This document shows positions 8,606 to 17,168 of a stretch of 58,359 nt of DNA, piece by piece. The DNA lies in assembly GCA_013299115.1 (NCBI GenBank), contig JAAFKA010000029.1, positions 1-58,359 of the forward strand. Direction: 5' to 3'. The DNA comes from Cytophagales bacterium. Lineage in GTDB: Bacteria > Bacteroidota > Bacteroidia > Cytophagales > Thermoflexibacteraceae. How positions within the stretch are numbered: position 1 is the first letter of the stretch; the number at the start of each line of letters is the position of its first letter. A program made the translations under genes and the position numbers. Below the pieces are notes generated by a model. That model did no database searches. It saw only the letters and a list, made by a program, of their open reading frames with translations, and was not told the DNA's origin.

Positions 8606-8815
8606 GTGCCTTAGGCACGAAATATTTATAGAAAGCCCTAAGTAGATTGGTATAAAAGTCCCGTAGGGACGAAATAGATTGCATTATTTCGTCCCTACCA
8701 CGTTGTTGTGCTTTCGGTTGCTACAACCGAAAGTACGTTGGGGTTGTAGCAACCCCTAACACGTTATTGTGCTTTTGGTTGCTACAACCGAAAGTACGTT
8801 GGGGTTGTAGCAACA
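8606..8815. repeat. Cluster of hairpin repeats between the tandem copies
   Basis: The cluster contains GTGCC-tta-GGCAC (8606-8618), GTCCC-gta-GGGAC (8658-8670) and a 61-bp direct repeat (starting near 8701 and 8762). Each 61-bp unit carries CTTTCGGTTG-cta-CAACCGAAAG followed by GGGGTTG-tag-CAACCCC. The second copy has degenerated to CTTTTGG and lost its last part. The cluster separates two copies of a duplicated gene, so it may have taken part in the duplication. Confidence 0.7.
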
Positions 8816-8834
8816 ATTTTTATTGCATCTCCTA

Positions 8835-9458
8835 TCAAAACATATCAAATTTTTCGGCAGTTTTCACGCAGTCTGCAAAAATGAAATCCAAAATACCTAA
8901 CAATTTATTTGGGTTATCCAAACCAACTGTGCTGGGGTGGCGGTAAATGATTTTTCTGTCTAACTTTCCAAATTCCCACGCCTTGCCAATGCTGACGATG
9001 GCATAAATTGGAATTTCATTATTTTGGTTTAGATAACTTGCCACAATGAGTTGCTTGTAAGCATCAGACCAGCCTAATTCAAAATCATCATTCTTTGCCT
9101 CTACGGTTATCAACAAAGGTTTTTGAAAGGTATTTGTGCCTGTTCTATCTCTTGGTGTTACCACATAATCAGGCACTAAAACTAAATCTTCATACTTGAT
9201 TTGTGGGTGGCTAAATACTTTGGTTTTGGGATTTCGTTTCCATACTTCTTTCAAAATAGGAAAAATTAGGGCTTCACAAGCATAAAACTCCATGTCTGTA
9301 TTGCCTCGATTTGCTAAAGAAAAATCAATGTCTTGCTTGACAAATTTGGGCAAAGTAAGATATTTAATTTTATCTAAGTCGATAAAATCTCCATTTTGAA
9401 CACTTAGCCCAAAGTGTGCCAGCAATTCAGCATTGTTTTTAAAATCACTAAATTTCAT
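8835..9458 (-). CDS. PD-(D/E)XK-like protein, copy 2 of tandem pair
   Basis: Paralogue of 7888-8511, again about 207 residues from the ATG at 9458, with TATCTTTG at 9477-9484. The blocks MEFYACEAL, VPDYVV, LLITVEAKNDD and QLIVASYLNQNN are conserved, so the presumed catalytic D and E-x-K are kept in both copies. The first 19 residues after the ATG and the last 19 are nearly identical to copy 1, while the region around 20-45 differs strongly (KTDFIDLKAIVELP against NGDFIDLDKIKYLT). The duplicated unit spans about 7872-8554 and 8822-9503. Its far edge is followed by the transposon-end-like word ggacttacgca. Confidence 0.6.
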   Translation of the reverse strand: MKFSDFKNNAELLAHFGLSVQNGDFIDLDKIKYLTLPKFVKQDIDFSLANRGNTDMEFYACEALIFPILKEVWKRNPKTKVFSHPQIKYEDLVLVPDYVVTPRDRTGTNTFQKPLLITVEAKNDDFELGWSDAYKQLIVASYLNQNNEIPIYAIVSIGKAWEFGKLDRKIIYRHPSTVGLDNPNKLLGILDFIFADCVKTAEKFDMF

Positions 9459-9550
9459 AGCAGTTTTTTGTTTAGGCAAAGATAGGGAAAATTATGAAGG
9501 AATACAGGACTTACGCAAAAAAATAGCTTTAAAAAAGTGTTATCTTAGCC

Positions 9551-9840
9551 TTACAAATGGCTATGGAAGTAGTCTATTTCATAAGTATTCTGAATTTCAA
9601 TGACAATTAACTCGTTTTTAGTATTTTGTGTCAAAATATCTACTCGGTTATACTTATCTTTCTCTGTTTCTTGGTGCTCTAATTATCCAGAATTTCTTTG
9701 ATTTTGAAATCTTCAAAAAGAAGTTCAGACAAAAAGCCTTCTAAGACTATAAAATTTGCTCGGTCGGCCTTCCGATTATCACGAAGTAGCCACTTAATAG
9801 CCCAATCAAAACGGGTTAATTTTTTGCTCCTATCTGTTGC
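9551..9840 (-). pseudogene. Broken Rpn-type (PD-(D/E)XK) nuclease/transposase-related gene
   Basis: Reading leftward, one frame gives ATDRSKKLTRFDWAIKWLL, then FIVLEGFLSELLFEDFKIK, and stops after EILDN. Another frame continues with EKDKYNRVDILTQ, LIVIEIQNTYEIDYFHS and then a stop. Together these match the N-terminal half of Rpn/PDDEXK_2 proteins (start, helix, R-V-D-I and the I-E-I-Q active-site strand). There is at least one frameshift, a premature stop in the conserved DYFH region, no visible ATG and no C-terminal half. This is a relic, not an active gene. Confidence 0.75.
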
Positions 9841-9906
9841 TTGTAAGAATATTTTGCAAAGATAAGCAATTTTACTGATTACTCAACTTTTTCAAGCATA
9901 TTACAC

Positions 9907-11028
9907 CTACCAAATCCACCCCACCCGCAGGTCGAAAATATCTGCCACTTGGCGGTGTGCTTTCAGCGAAGCAGCCACTAACAAATGCTTAGAAAATTGG
10001 TAGCCCAAGCCATAGCGTTGATAAATAGCATCAGTTCGGTGAAAAGGATTGTAGAGATACAGCCCTATTTGTTGGGAGAAAATAAACTTACCTAATAGCA
10101 ATTCATGTCCTATGAAAGTAGTTAATTGGTGATAATCTTTGTTTTGGCGAGTACGAGCAACCATTGTTTTGGCAAAACCATCGACTGTAAACTCCAAACC
10201 TGCGTGCAGGGCGTGGTAACGACCAATTTGTTTGCCTATATTGGCAGCCAACCCATACACTGTGGCGTGTTCGTTGGGCAAAGAGTCGGGTTCACTCACT
10301 GTTTTCAAAGAGCCAAAAGCCCAGACTTGTCGCCGCCACTTTTTGTTGATAGGAGGTTTGGTAAATAGCCTTCTATCGGGTATGACTAAGGATTGCCAAC
10401 TGTAAAATACACCAACGCCAATGGTGGGGAAATTCATACCTTTGTTGGGCATTTTGAAACCGCCATTGGAAATGTGGTTGTAATGGGCAGCTACATTGAG
10501 CAAAGTATTTTGGTTGAGTCTATAATAAGCATTGAAATTTACACCCAATAAAAAACTTATAGGCATACTAAAAAACTGATTATCAGGGTTTTGTGTGGCA
10601 TCAAAAACACGCGTAAGGTAACTAAGCCCCAAACTTCCTCTCACAGAATAAAACAATCTTTTGCGTGCAGCAATCAAAGGCTCGAAGTAAATGGCTGTGC
10701 TTACGCCGCTACCCAAAATAGTCGGGTTATCGAAGTTAAAATAGCTGACCAACAACCCCGCCTTTGATTCGCAATAGCATTTTCGCCAAGACGACTCTTT
10801 GATAAGCAATTTTTCTATATTCAGTTCCAAACCGTAAGGATTGGAATTGGCAAGGCTGGCAATGGCTTTGCTATGCGGGAGGATAAAACCATAATGGCTA
10901 CGCAAACCCAAAACCAAAGGATTTTTTTCGATATTCTTTTTCAAGCTGTCTTGTGCTACGCTGGGCAAAGAGCAAACAAGAAAGAAAAGAATAAAAAGAC
11001 TAATTGAGAGGTTGCAAATTGCTTTCAT
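9907..11028 (-). CDS. Acyloxyacyl hydrolase / PagL-like lipid A deacylase
   Basis: Probable outer-membrane beta-barrel that removes an ester-linked acyl chain from lipid A. It has a signal peptide (hydrophobic 5-22, cleavage after VAQ). The catalytic H-x-S-N-G motif of the PagL family is present as NHISNGG near residue 184. The strand-like segments alternate aromatic and polar residues, and the last residue is aromatic (GWIW), as expected for BAM substrates. At 373 residues it is about twice the size of classical PagL and carries a second barrel-like half, which is usual for the Bacteroidota branch annotated as acyloxyacyl hydrolase. It stands alone on the minus strand and is divergent from the retropepsin-PDZ gene. 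Confidence 0.75.
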   Translation of the reverse strand: MKAICNLSISLFILFFLVCSLPSVAQDSLKKNIEKNPLVLGLRSHYGFILPHSKAIASLANSNPYGLELNIEKLLIKESSWRKCYCESKAGLLVSYFNFDNPTILGSGVSTAIYFEPLIAARKRLFYSVRGSLGLSYLTRVFDATQNPDNQFFSMPISFLLGVNFNAYYRLNQNTLLNVAAHYNHISNGGFKMPNKGMNFPTIGVGVFYSWQSLVIPDRRLFTKPPINKKWRRQVWAFGSLKTVSEPDSLPNEHATVYGLAANIGKQIGRYHALHAGLEFTVDGFAKTMVARTRQNKDYHQLTTFIGHELLLGKFIFSQQIGLYLYNPFHRTDAIYQRYGLGYQFSKHLLVAASLKAHRQVADIFDLRVGWIW

Positions 11029-11164
11029 GATGTGAAATGTAAGATATGCTAAAGCGTAGGTTACATTTCAAAGGTACAGAAAAAAATTATCATTTTTTAA
11101 CAGTCATTTTTAGTTTTTTTGCGTTTATTTTTCTAAATTAGTGTAGGCTAAATTTTTCGGTGCT

Positions 11165-12427
11165 ATGAAAGTTTTTCGTTTTTTTAGCTATACTTCATTT
11201 GCTTGCTTGCTGTTTGTTAGCTTATTGTCAAGCAATTTTTTGGTTGCTCAATCACTGAGTAGCCCTTTTGGTTTTGTGCGTAGTCGGCAAAAATCTATGA
11301 CTATTCCCTTTAAGTTGGTCAATAATTTGGTCATCATTCCTGTTTTTATCAATGGTTCAGATACTTTGCACTTCATTTTAGATACAGGTGTGCAGTCCAC
11401 GCTGCTCACACACCTGTCGGGCAAAGACTCTATTGCCCTTAGCCATCTCCGCAAAATTCAGATTAAAGGCTTGGGGGCAGGTATGGAAACCGAAGCCTAT
11501 CATTCGCATAGCAACAAAATTCAGATAGGCGATGCTCTCTGCCCCAAGGCAGATGTATTGATATTGACAAAAGATATTTTTATGCTTTCTACCAAATTAG
11601 GAACTACGGTGCATGGCTTGATTGGCTATGATGTGTTCAAAAGTTTTGTGGTAGAAATTGATTATGACAGCAAACAATTGACCCTGCACAACCCCGCAAA
11701 ATATAAACGCCATAAACAAAAAGGCGTTGCTTTGCCGTTAAGCATAGAAAATAGCAAACCTTATTTGAAAACCCAAATTGTGCAAGATGATAGTTCGGTG
11801 GTGGAGGTAAAATTGGTGGTGGATACAGGAGCAAGTCATTCTTTGTCCTTAGAAAAAACTCCCAATAGCCTAATTAAATTGCCCAAACAAACCATAGAAA
11901 GTTATTTAGGAAGGGGCGTAAGTGGCGACATTCGGGGCAAAATAGGTCGGATTGCCAACTTGCAAATTGCTGATTTTCAGTTTCTCGACTTGCCTGTTTC
12001 TTATCCCGACGAGGAATATATCAAAAACGTAGTAGGCGTAGCCCAACGGCATGGCAATTTGGGGGCAGAAGTTTTGCGGAGGTTTCACATTTTATTTGAC
12101 TATGCAAATCAAGAAATGATAGTAAAACCTTCCAAAAAATTTAAAGAACCTTTCAATTACAACATGAGTGGCATAGATGTAGGCACACCCATTCCTGGGC
12201 TACCTTATTATGTCATTGCTGATATTTCTGCTCATTCGCCTGCGGAGGTGGCGGGGCTGCAAAAAGACGACCAAATTCTCTACATCAACGGCAGAAATGT
12301 GGCTGATTATACGCTAAACGACATCATCGAGTTGTTTCAAAGCAAGGTGGGCAAAAAAATTACGCTGACTGTGATGCGTGAAACCAAGACGGTAAAAGCT
12401 ACACTGGTGCTGAAAAGACCTATTTAA
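11165..12427 (+). CDS. Secreted retropepsin-like aspartyl protease with PDZ domain
   Basis: The 420-residue exported protein has an N-terminal hydrophobic signal (5-28, AQS cleavage). Two retropepsin-type halves follow, each with a catalytic D-T-G: FILDTGVQ near 72 and VVDTGASH near 218. Unlike dimeric retropepsins it therefore carries both aspartates in one chain. A C-terminal PDZ domain (about 335-418) contains ISAHSPAEVAGLQKDDQIL and INGRNVADY. The family is widespread in Bacteroidota, with the physiological substrate unknown. The site of action is probably the periplasm or cell surface. The shared spacer with the PagL-like gene may hold divergent promoters. Confidence 0.85.
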   Translation: MKVFRFFSYTSFACLLFVSLLSSNFLVAQSLSSPFGFVRSRQKSMTIPFKLVNNLVIIPVFINGSDTLHFILDTGVQSTLLTHLSGKDSIALSHLRKIQIKGLGAGMETEAYHSHSNKIQIGDALCPKADVLILTKDIFMLSTKLGTTVHGLIGYDVFKSFVVEIDYDSKQLTLHNPAKYKRHKQKGVALPLSIENSKPYLKTQIVQDDSSVVEVKLVVDTGASHSLSLEKTPNSLIKLPKQTIESYLGRGVSGDIRGKIGRIANLQIADFQFLDLPVSYPDEEYIKNVVGVAQRHGNLGAEVLRRFHILFDYANQEMIVKPSKKFKEPFNYNMSGIDVGTPIPGLPYYVIADISAHSPAEVAGLQKDDQILYINGRNVADYTLNDIIELFQSKVGKKITLTVMRETKTVKATLVLKRPI

Positions 12428-12519
12428 TTTTGAGTTTTTGTAACCAAAATTTCATTCAATCCTCACTTTGCATAAAGCTAACATAACCTTTCATTCATAT
12501 TCACTTAACACAAGCTACC

Positions 12520-12527
12520 TACCTTTG
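12520..12527 (+). promoter_or_regulatory. TACCTTTG promoter of the TonB receptor gene
   Basis: The -7 element TACCTTTG is 47 bases before the start codon. It lies in the spacer after the retropepsin gene, so the receptor gene probably has its own transcript. Confidence 0.45.
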
Positions 12528-12574
12528 CAGCAAAATTAGAAGGGCAAACACACCACGCCCAAAATCTTAAAATT

Positions 12575-15352
12575 ATGCAAAGGTTTATCACTACTTTATT
12601 TTTCTTGTTTTTCTCTTGTGCTGTTTTTGCTCAAACAGGCATTTTGAAAGGCACTATCAAAGACAAAAACACAAAAGAAGGACTTATCGGGGCTACGGTC
12701 ATGCTCGAAGGCACAACCATAGGGGCAAGCACTGACATAGAAGGCAATTTTAGTTTCAAAGCACCCGTAGGCACATACAATTTGGTCATTTCTTTCATCA
12801 GCTACAAAACTGAAAAAATAACAGGCGTAAAGGTTGAAAACAATAAAGTCTTGACTTTCAATGAAATAGCCTTAGCCGAAGACAATTCTAACCTCCAAGA
12901 AGTAGTCGTTATGGGCGTAAGAGAAACCAATACTTCGGTAGCTGTTATCAACGAAATGAAAAGAATGGAAACCGTAGCCGTTGGCGTTTCTTCCGAGCAA
13001 ATGAACAGAACTTTGGACAGAGATGCAGGACAAGCAATCAAAAGAGTGCCAGGAATTTCTATCATAGACGACAAATTTGTGGTCGTGAGAGGTTTGTCTG
13101 AAAGATACAACACAGTATTGTTAAATGATGTCATCACACCAAGTTCGGAGGTTGATTCTCGTGCCTTTTCGTTTGACATGATACCAACAGGGGCATTGGA
13201 CAAAATGCTGGTTTTGAAATCTGCAACAGCCGAAAACCCCGCAGACGTGGCAGGTGGCGTAATAAAACTCTACACCAAAGGCTACTCCGACCAAAACTCG
13301 ATGAATGTAAGTTTTTCGACCAATTATAGAGTTGGTACTACTTTTCAAAATGCTTTGCAACAACAAACAAAGCCCACAGATTTTTTGGGTTTTGACAACA
13401 GCCGAAGAATACCCGAAGGTTTCCCAAGTTATTTAGACGGTGCTTCGGCACAAAGGGCAGATGCTGCAAGACTGCTGCCACAATATTTTGATGCAACTGA
13501 AAAAACTATGTTGCCCGATTTTCGGTTAGGCTTTACGCTAAATCGCAGTTTTTTTGTCAAAAATATCAAAATTGGCAACATGACAGCCCTCAATTATAGC
13601 AATAGCAACCAATTTGCCAACATCACCCGCAATTTATACAACAACAAAGCCGATGATGCAGCAGAGGCAAAACCAATTTATAACTACACCGATGCCAATG
13701 CCCAAAACAATGTGAGGGCAGGCATCATGCACAACTGGTTTGTGATGTTGAACCCAAACAACAGAATAGAATTTAGAAACTTGTTTAACCAAATTGGAAT
13801 CACAGAAAATGTTGTTCGCACAGGCACACATTTTGACAACGGTTACAATGTAAGAAATTATGCTTTTCGGTACGAAAGTCGCAGTATTTATGCTGCACAA
13901 ATTGCAGGTTATCACGACCTAAACAAAGACAAAACAAAATTTACGTGGGTGACGGGCATGGGCTATACGCACCGCAGAGAACCAGATTTTCGCCGAGTGC
14001 GGACACAAAGTGGCATAGGCAATGCCGAACAGTTTGAGGTAGCCATTCCGCCAGGGGCAACCACCTTTGATGCAGCCCGTTTTTATTCGGCTTTGGCAGA
14101 AACAAGTTTTATGGGCAGAGCAGACGTAGAACACAAATTGAAAATAAACGGCAGAGAGGCAAAAATCAAGGCAGGTATCTATGCCGAACGAAAAGACCGC
14201 AGATTCAATGCTCGTTGGATGTCTTACACCAAATCTCCAATAGGTTTTAACAGCCAGCTAAGTGATTTGCCTATCAACACCATTTTTGACAACGCCAACC
14301 TCACAGGTATAAACAGTTTTACGATGGCAGAAGGCACTACTTCGCAAGATGCCTACCGAGCAAACAATACCCTGTTGGCGGGTTATGTTTCGGCTTCTTT
14401 GCCAATTACCACCAAACTAAATGCAACCATTGGCTTGCGAGCAGAGTATAATAACCAACAAATTTTGTCTGCCTTGCGTGGCGGAGCAGCCATAAACGTA
14501 ACACAGGCACAGCTTACGCCCCTGCCATCGGCAAATATTACGTATAACTTGACCGAAAAGCACCTCTTGCGTGCTGCCTACGCCTATACCATAAACAGAC
14601 CAGAGTTTAGAGAATTGGCTCCGTTTATGTATTACGATTTTAACCTTGACGTAAACTTACAGGGCAACCCAGACCTCAAAGTTGCCAATATTCACAATGC
14701 AGACCTGCGTTATGAGTGGTATCCGAGTGAAGGCGAAATGATTTCGGTAGGTGCTTTTTACAAGTATTTTATCAACCCGATAGAAACCCAAACTACCATA
14801 GTGGGTGATGGTCGCCAGTTTATGCCTTTCAATGCACCTTCGGCTACAAGCTATGGCTTGGAGTTAGATGTTCGCAAATCATTGAGAACTTGGACAGAAC
14901 TGCCTATTTTAAAAGATGTAAGTTTGGTTGCCAATTTGTCCTTAATTCACAATCAGGTAAACTTGGGCAATGTTTTGTCGGCAATAGACAAAAACAGACC
15001 TATGATGTTTCAGTCGCCTTATGTGGTCAATTTGGGTGCTTTTTACAATCATGAGGCTTCGAGAACACAAATTAATTTGCAATACAACGTCTTGGGCAGA
15101 CGTATTTTTACAGTAGGCGATGTGCAGTACCCTACCCAATACGAAATGCCTCGCCACTTAATAGACTTGGCAGCAAGTAAGAAATTTGGCAAATTTGAAG
15201 TAAAATTAGGTATTTCCGATTTGCTCAATTCGCCTTACCGCATTGTGCAAGACAGCGGCTCTCGCAACGGAACTATTACAGACTCAGACGAAACTATTAT
15301 CTCTATGCGTAGAGGCACTTCATTTTCGCTGGGCTTGGCTTATAGTTTCTAA
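12575..15352 (+). CDS. TonB-dependent outer-membrane receptor
   Basis: A 925-residue TonB-gated importer. Order: signal peptide (1-20, VFAQ), carboxypeptidase-regulatory-like beta sandwich (about 22-105: GTIKDKNTKEGLIGATVMLEG, DIEGNFSF), plug domain (about 115-225) with QAIKRVPGISI, RGLSERYN and ENPADVAGGVI, then the beta-barrel ending in SFSLGLAYSF with a terminal Phe. The RGLSERYN plug type is seen in receptors that are not paired with SusD. The next gene is a beta-helix lipoprotein, not a SusD homologue, so this is a SusC-like receptor with an unconventional partner. The ligand is unknown. Confidence 0.92.
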   Translation: MQRFITTLFFLFFSCAVFAQTGILKGTIKDKNTKEGLIGATVMLEGTTIGASTDIEGNFSFKAPVGTYNLVISFISYKTEKITGVKVENNKVLTFNEIALAEDNSNLQEVVVMGVRETNTSVAVINEMKRMETVAVGVSSEQMNRTLDRDAGQAIKRVPGISIIDDKFVVVRGLSERYNTVLLNDVITPSSEVDSRAFSFDMIPTGALDKMLVLKSATAENPADVAGGVIKLYTKGYSDQNSMNVSFSTNYRVGTTFQNALQQQTKPTDFLGFDNSRRIPEGFPSYLDGASAQRADAARLLPQYFDATEKTMLPDFRLGFTLNRSFFVKNIKIGNMTALNYSNSNQFANITRNLYNNKADDAAEAKPIYNYTDANAQNNVRAGIMHNWFVMLNPNNRIEFRNLFNQIGITENVVRTGTHFDNGYNVRNYAFRYESRSIYAAQIAGYHDLNKDKTKFTWVTGMGYTHRREPDFRRVRTQSGIGNAEQFEVAIPPGATTFDAARFYSALAETSFMGRADVEHKLKINGREAKIKAGIYAERKDRRFNARWMSYTKSPIGFNSQLSDLPINTIFDNANLTGINSFTMAEGTTSQDAYRANNTLLAGYVSASLPITTKLNATIGLRAEYNNQQILSALRGGAAINVTQAQLTPLPSANITYNLTEKHLLRAAYAYTINRPEFRELAPFMYYDFNLDVNLQGNPDLKVANIHNADLRYEWYPSEGEMISVGAFYKYFINPIETQTTIVGDGRQFMPFNAPSATSYGLELDVRKSLRTWTELPILKDVSLVANLSLIHNQVNLGNVLSAIDKNRPMMFQSPYVVNLGAFYNHEASRTQINLQYNVLGRRIFTVGDVQYPTQYEMPRHLIDLAASKKFGKFEVKLGISDLLNSPYRIVQDSGSRNGTITDSDETIISMRRGTSFSLGLAYSF

Positions 15353-15370
15353 TTTTGCAACTGTGTTTCA

Positions 15371-15503
15371 TACGTTGGCAATGGTGCTTTTGCACCTTGA
15401 CAATCGTATTGCAAAACACCATAAAAATATTACGATTGTCAAGGTGCAAAACACCATAAAAATATTACGATTGTCAAGGTGCAAAAGCACCATTGCCAAC
15501 GTA
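15371..15503. repeat. Composite of TACGTTGG elements with 2 x 35-bp tandem repeat
   Basis: A full element lies at 15371-15408 (core GGTGC-tttt-GCACC) and a full inverted copy at 15466-15503. Between them are two exact 35-bp direct repeats (15411-15445, 15446-15480), each carrying the arm tacgattgtcaaggt and the word gcaaaacacc. The cluster sits between the receptor and lipoprotein genes and could form a strong hairpin in a joint mRNA. Confidence 0.8.
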
Positions 15504-15531
15504 AAAAAAACATTTTAAAAATCTAAAAACA

Positions 15532-16926
15532 ATGAAATTTTTAGCCAATTTACTCTTATTTGCTCTACTATTCGCAGCATTTTCTTGTCAAGATGCAGAG
15601 TTTGACAACCTAAAAGCAGAAAATACTAAGCCGACCAGCATCGTTGTCATAGACGGTAGCTTGGCAAGCATAGACAGCAGTGTGCGGTGGACAGCCGACA
15701 AAAAATACCTACTCAAAGGCTTTGTGCGGGTAAAGTCGGGTGCAATTTTGACTATTGACGCAGGCACAATTATTTTGGGCGACAAGGCAAGCACAGGCAC
15801 ACTGGTCGTAGAACGTGGGGCAAAACTCAACGCCGAAGGTACTGCCACTAAGCCCATTGTGTTTACCTCTGCCCAGCCAAAAGGCTCACGCAGCTATGGC
15901 GACTGGGGCGGAATAGTGCTGCTTGGCAATGCTCCAACCAACAAGCCAACCACCACCAACGTGGAAGGAATAGACAAATCTCCCTACGGAGGCACAGATG
16001 CCAACGACAATTCGGGTATCCTAAAATATGTGCGAATTGAGTTTTGTGGTGTTGCCATTTCGCCCAATAATGAAATTAATGGGCTTACTTTGGGTGGCGT
16101 GGGTGCAGGCACAATTATTCAATATGTGCAGGTTTCTTATTCTGGCGATGACAGTTTTGAGTGGTTTGGTGGCAATGTAAACTGCAAATATTTGATAGCA
16201 CACAGAGGCTGGGACGATGATTTTGATACAGATTTTGGCTTTTCGGGCAATGTGCAGTTCGGCTTAGGCTTGCGAGACCCCGAAATTGCCGACCAATCCA
16301 ATTCTAATGGTTTTGAGTCGGACAATGACAACCCAGCTTCGCTTGCCACGCCTCGCACTGCTGCCAATTTCTCGAACATGACCATCATCGGGGCTTTGGA
16401 CAGAGGAACAGCCAAAATTAACAACCAATTTGGCAGGGCTGCACACTTGCGAAGAAACACACGCCAAGCTATTTTTAACTCTGTTTTGACAGGTTATCCC
16501 GTAGGTATTCACATAGATGGCACTCTTACGCAGGCTGATGCCGTTGCAGGTTTATTGGCTCTTGAAAACATAAGTTTGGTAGCCAATGGCAGAAATTTGG
16601 CTAACTTTTCTTTGCCAGCAGGTTCAACAGGCACACCTACTATTGCAGATGCACCACAAGCCATACAAGATTGGTTTAGTTTGGCAAGCAAAAGCAATAC
16701 AATCACGCAAACTTTGTCTTCGGTAGGTATCACGTCTGTAACAATGGAAAACCCGATGGCAACTTTACTACCTCCAACAGGTTCTCCTTTGCTTACTTCG
16801 GGTGCTTTTACCAACGCAAGATTGCAAGCTGCTTTCTTTGATAAAGTTACATTCAGAGGTGCTTTTGGTACAACCAACTGGACAACAGGCTGGACTAACT
16901 TCGACCCACAAAATACAGATTATTAA
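15532..16926 (+). CDS. Parallel beta-helix surface lipoprotein, TonB-receptor partner
   Basis: The 464-residue lipoprotein has a signal peptide with lipobox AAFSC (Cys19). The rest is rich in short G/N-containing strands (LTIDAGTIILG, GTLVVERGAKLNAEG, YGDWGGIVLLGNAP, LKYVRIEFCG), typical of right-handed parallel beta-helix proteins, with acidic clusters (GWDDDFDTDFG, FESDNDN) that could bind metal ions. Homologues in Bacteroidota often follow this class of TonB receptor (family knowledge from memory), so I infer a substrate-capturing surface component. The TAA stop overlaps a GC-rich repeat beginning at 16925. Confidence 0.7.
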   Translation: MKFLANLLLFALLFAAFSCQDAEFDNLKAENTKPTSIVVIDGSLASIDSSVRWTADKKYLLKGFVRVKSGAILTIDAGTIILGDKASTGTLVVERGAKLNAEGTATKPIVFTSAQPKGSRSYGDWGGIVLLGNAPTNKPTTTNVEGIDKSPYGGTDANDNSGILKYVRIEFCGVAISPNNEINGLTLGGVGAGTIIQYVQVSYSGDDSFEWFGGNVNCKYLIAHRGWDDDFDTDFGFSGNVQFGLGLRDPEIADQSNSNGFESDNDNPASLATPRTAANFSNMTIIGALDRGTAKINNQFGRAAHLRRNTRQAIFNSVLTGYPVGIHIDGTLTQADAVAGLLALENISLVANGRNLANFSLPAGSTGTPTIADAPQAIQDWFSLASKSNTITQTLSSVGITSVTMENPMATLLPPTGSPLLTSGAFTNARLQAAFFDKVTFRGAFGTTNWTTGWTNFDPQNTDY

Positions 16927-16945
16927 GCCCCCTGCCCCAAAGGGG
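16925..16945 (+). repeat. GC-rich AAGCCCCCT...CCCCAAAGGGG repeat, copy A
   Basis: A short, sharply GC-rich insert in AT-rich surroundings. Its first bases provide the last two letters of the lipoprotein stop codon. Copies B (31664-31691) and C (55171-55198) lie inside coding sequence. Confidence 0.75.
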
Positions 16946-16991
16946 AGTTTAGTATAGATTGTTAGTTTTAGTTGTGAATTGTTAGTTTCGA

Positions 16992-17018
16992 GGCTGCTTG
17001 AAAGAGCAGCCTTTTTTT
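16992..17018 (+). terminator. Rho-independent terminator after the lipoprotein gene
   Basis: GGCTGCT-tgaaag-AGCAGCC is followed by seven T, the clearest intrinsic terminator in the window. It ends the TonB receptor/lipoprotein unit and separates it from bioB. Confidence 0.85.
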
Positions 17019-17137
17019 AATTTATTTGTGTAGATTGCTTCTTCTTACTCAGCAGTTAAATTCCATTATCAAGAAGGTAGTTTAAAAAAATTGGTAAAAT
17101 CTATTTACTTTTTTCTCTACTATACGACAAAAACTAT

Positions 17138-17145
17138 TACTTTTG
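17138..17145 (+). promoter_or_regulatory. TACTTTTG promoter of bioB
   Basis: The -7 element TACTTTTG is 23 bases before the bioB ATG, directly after the upstream terminator. No biotin operator could be recognised. Confidence 0.45.
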
Positions 17146-17168
17146 TTGTTAAAAAATTTCGATAAACC

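Noticed and set aside
17019-17168. Biotin or other riboswitch upstream of bioB
   Set aside because: After the terminator only an AT-rich promoter region is seen, with no conserved RNA structure or BirA-like operator recognised.
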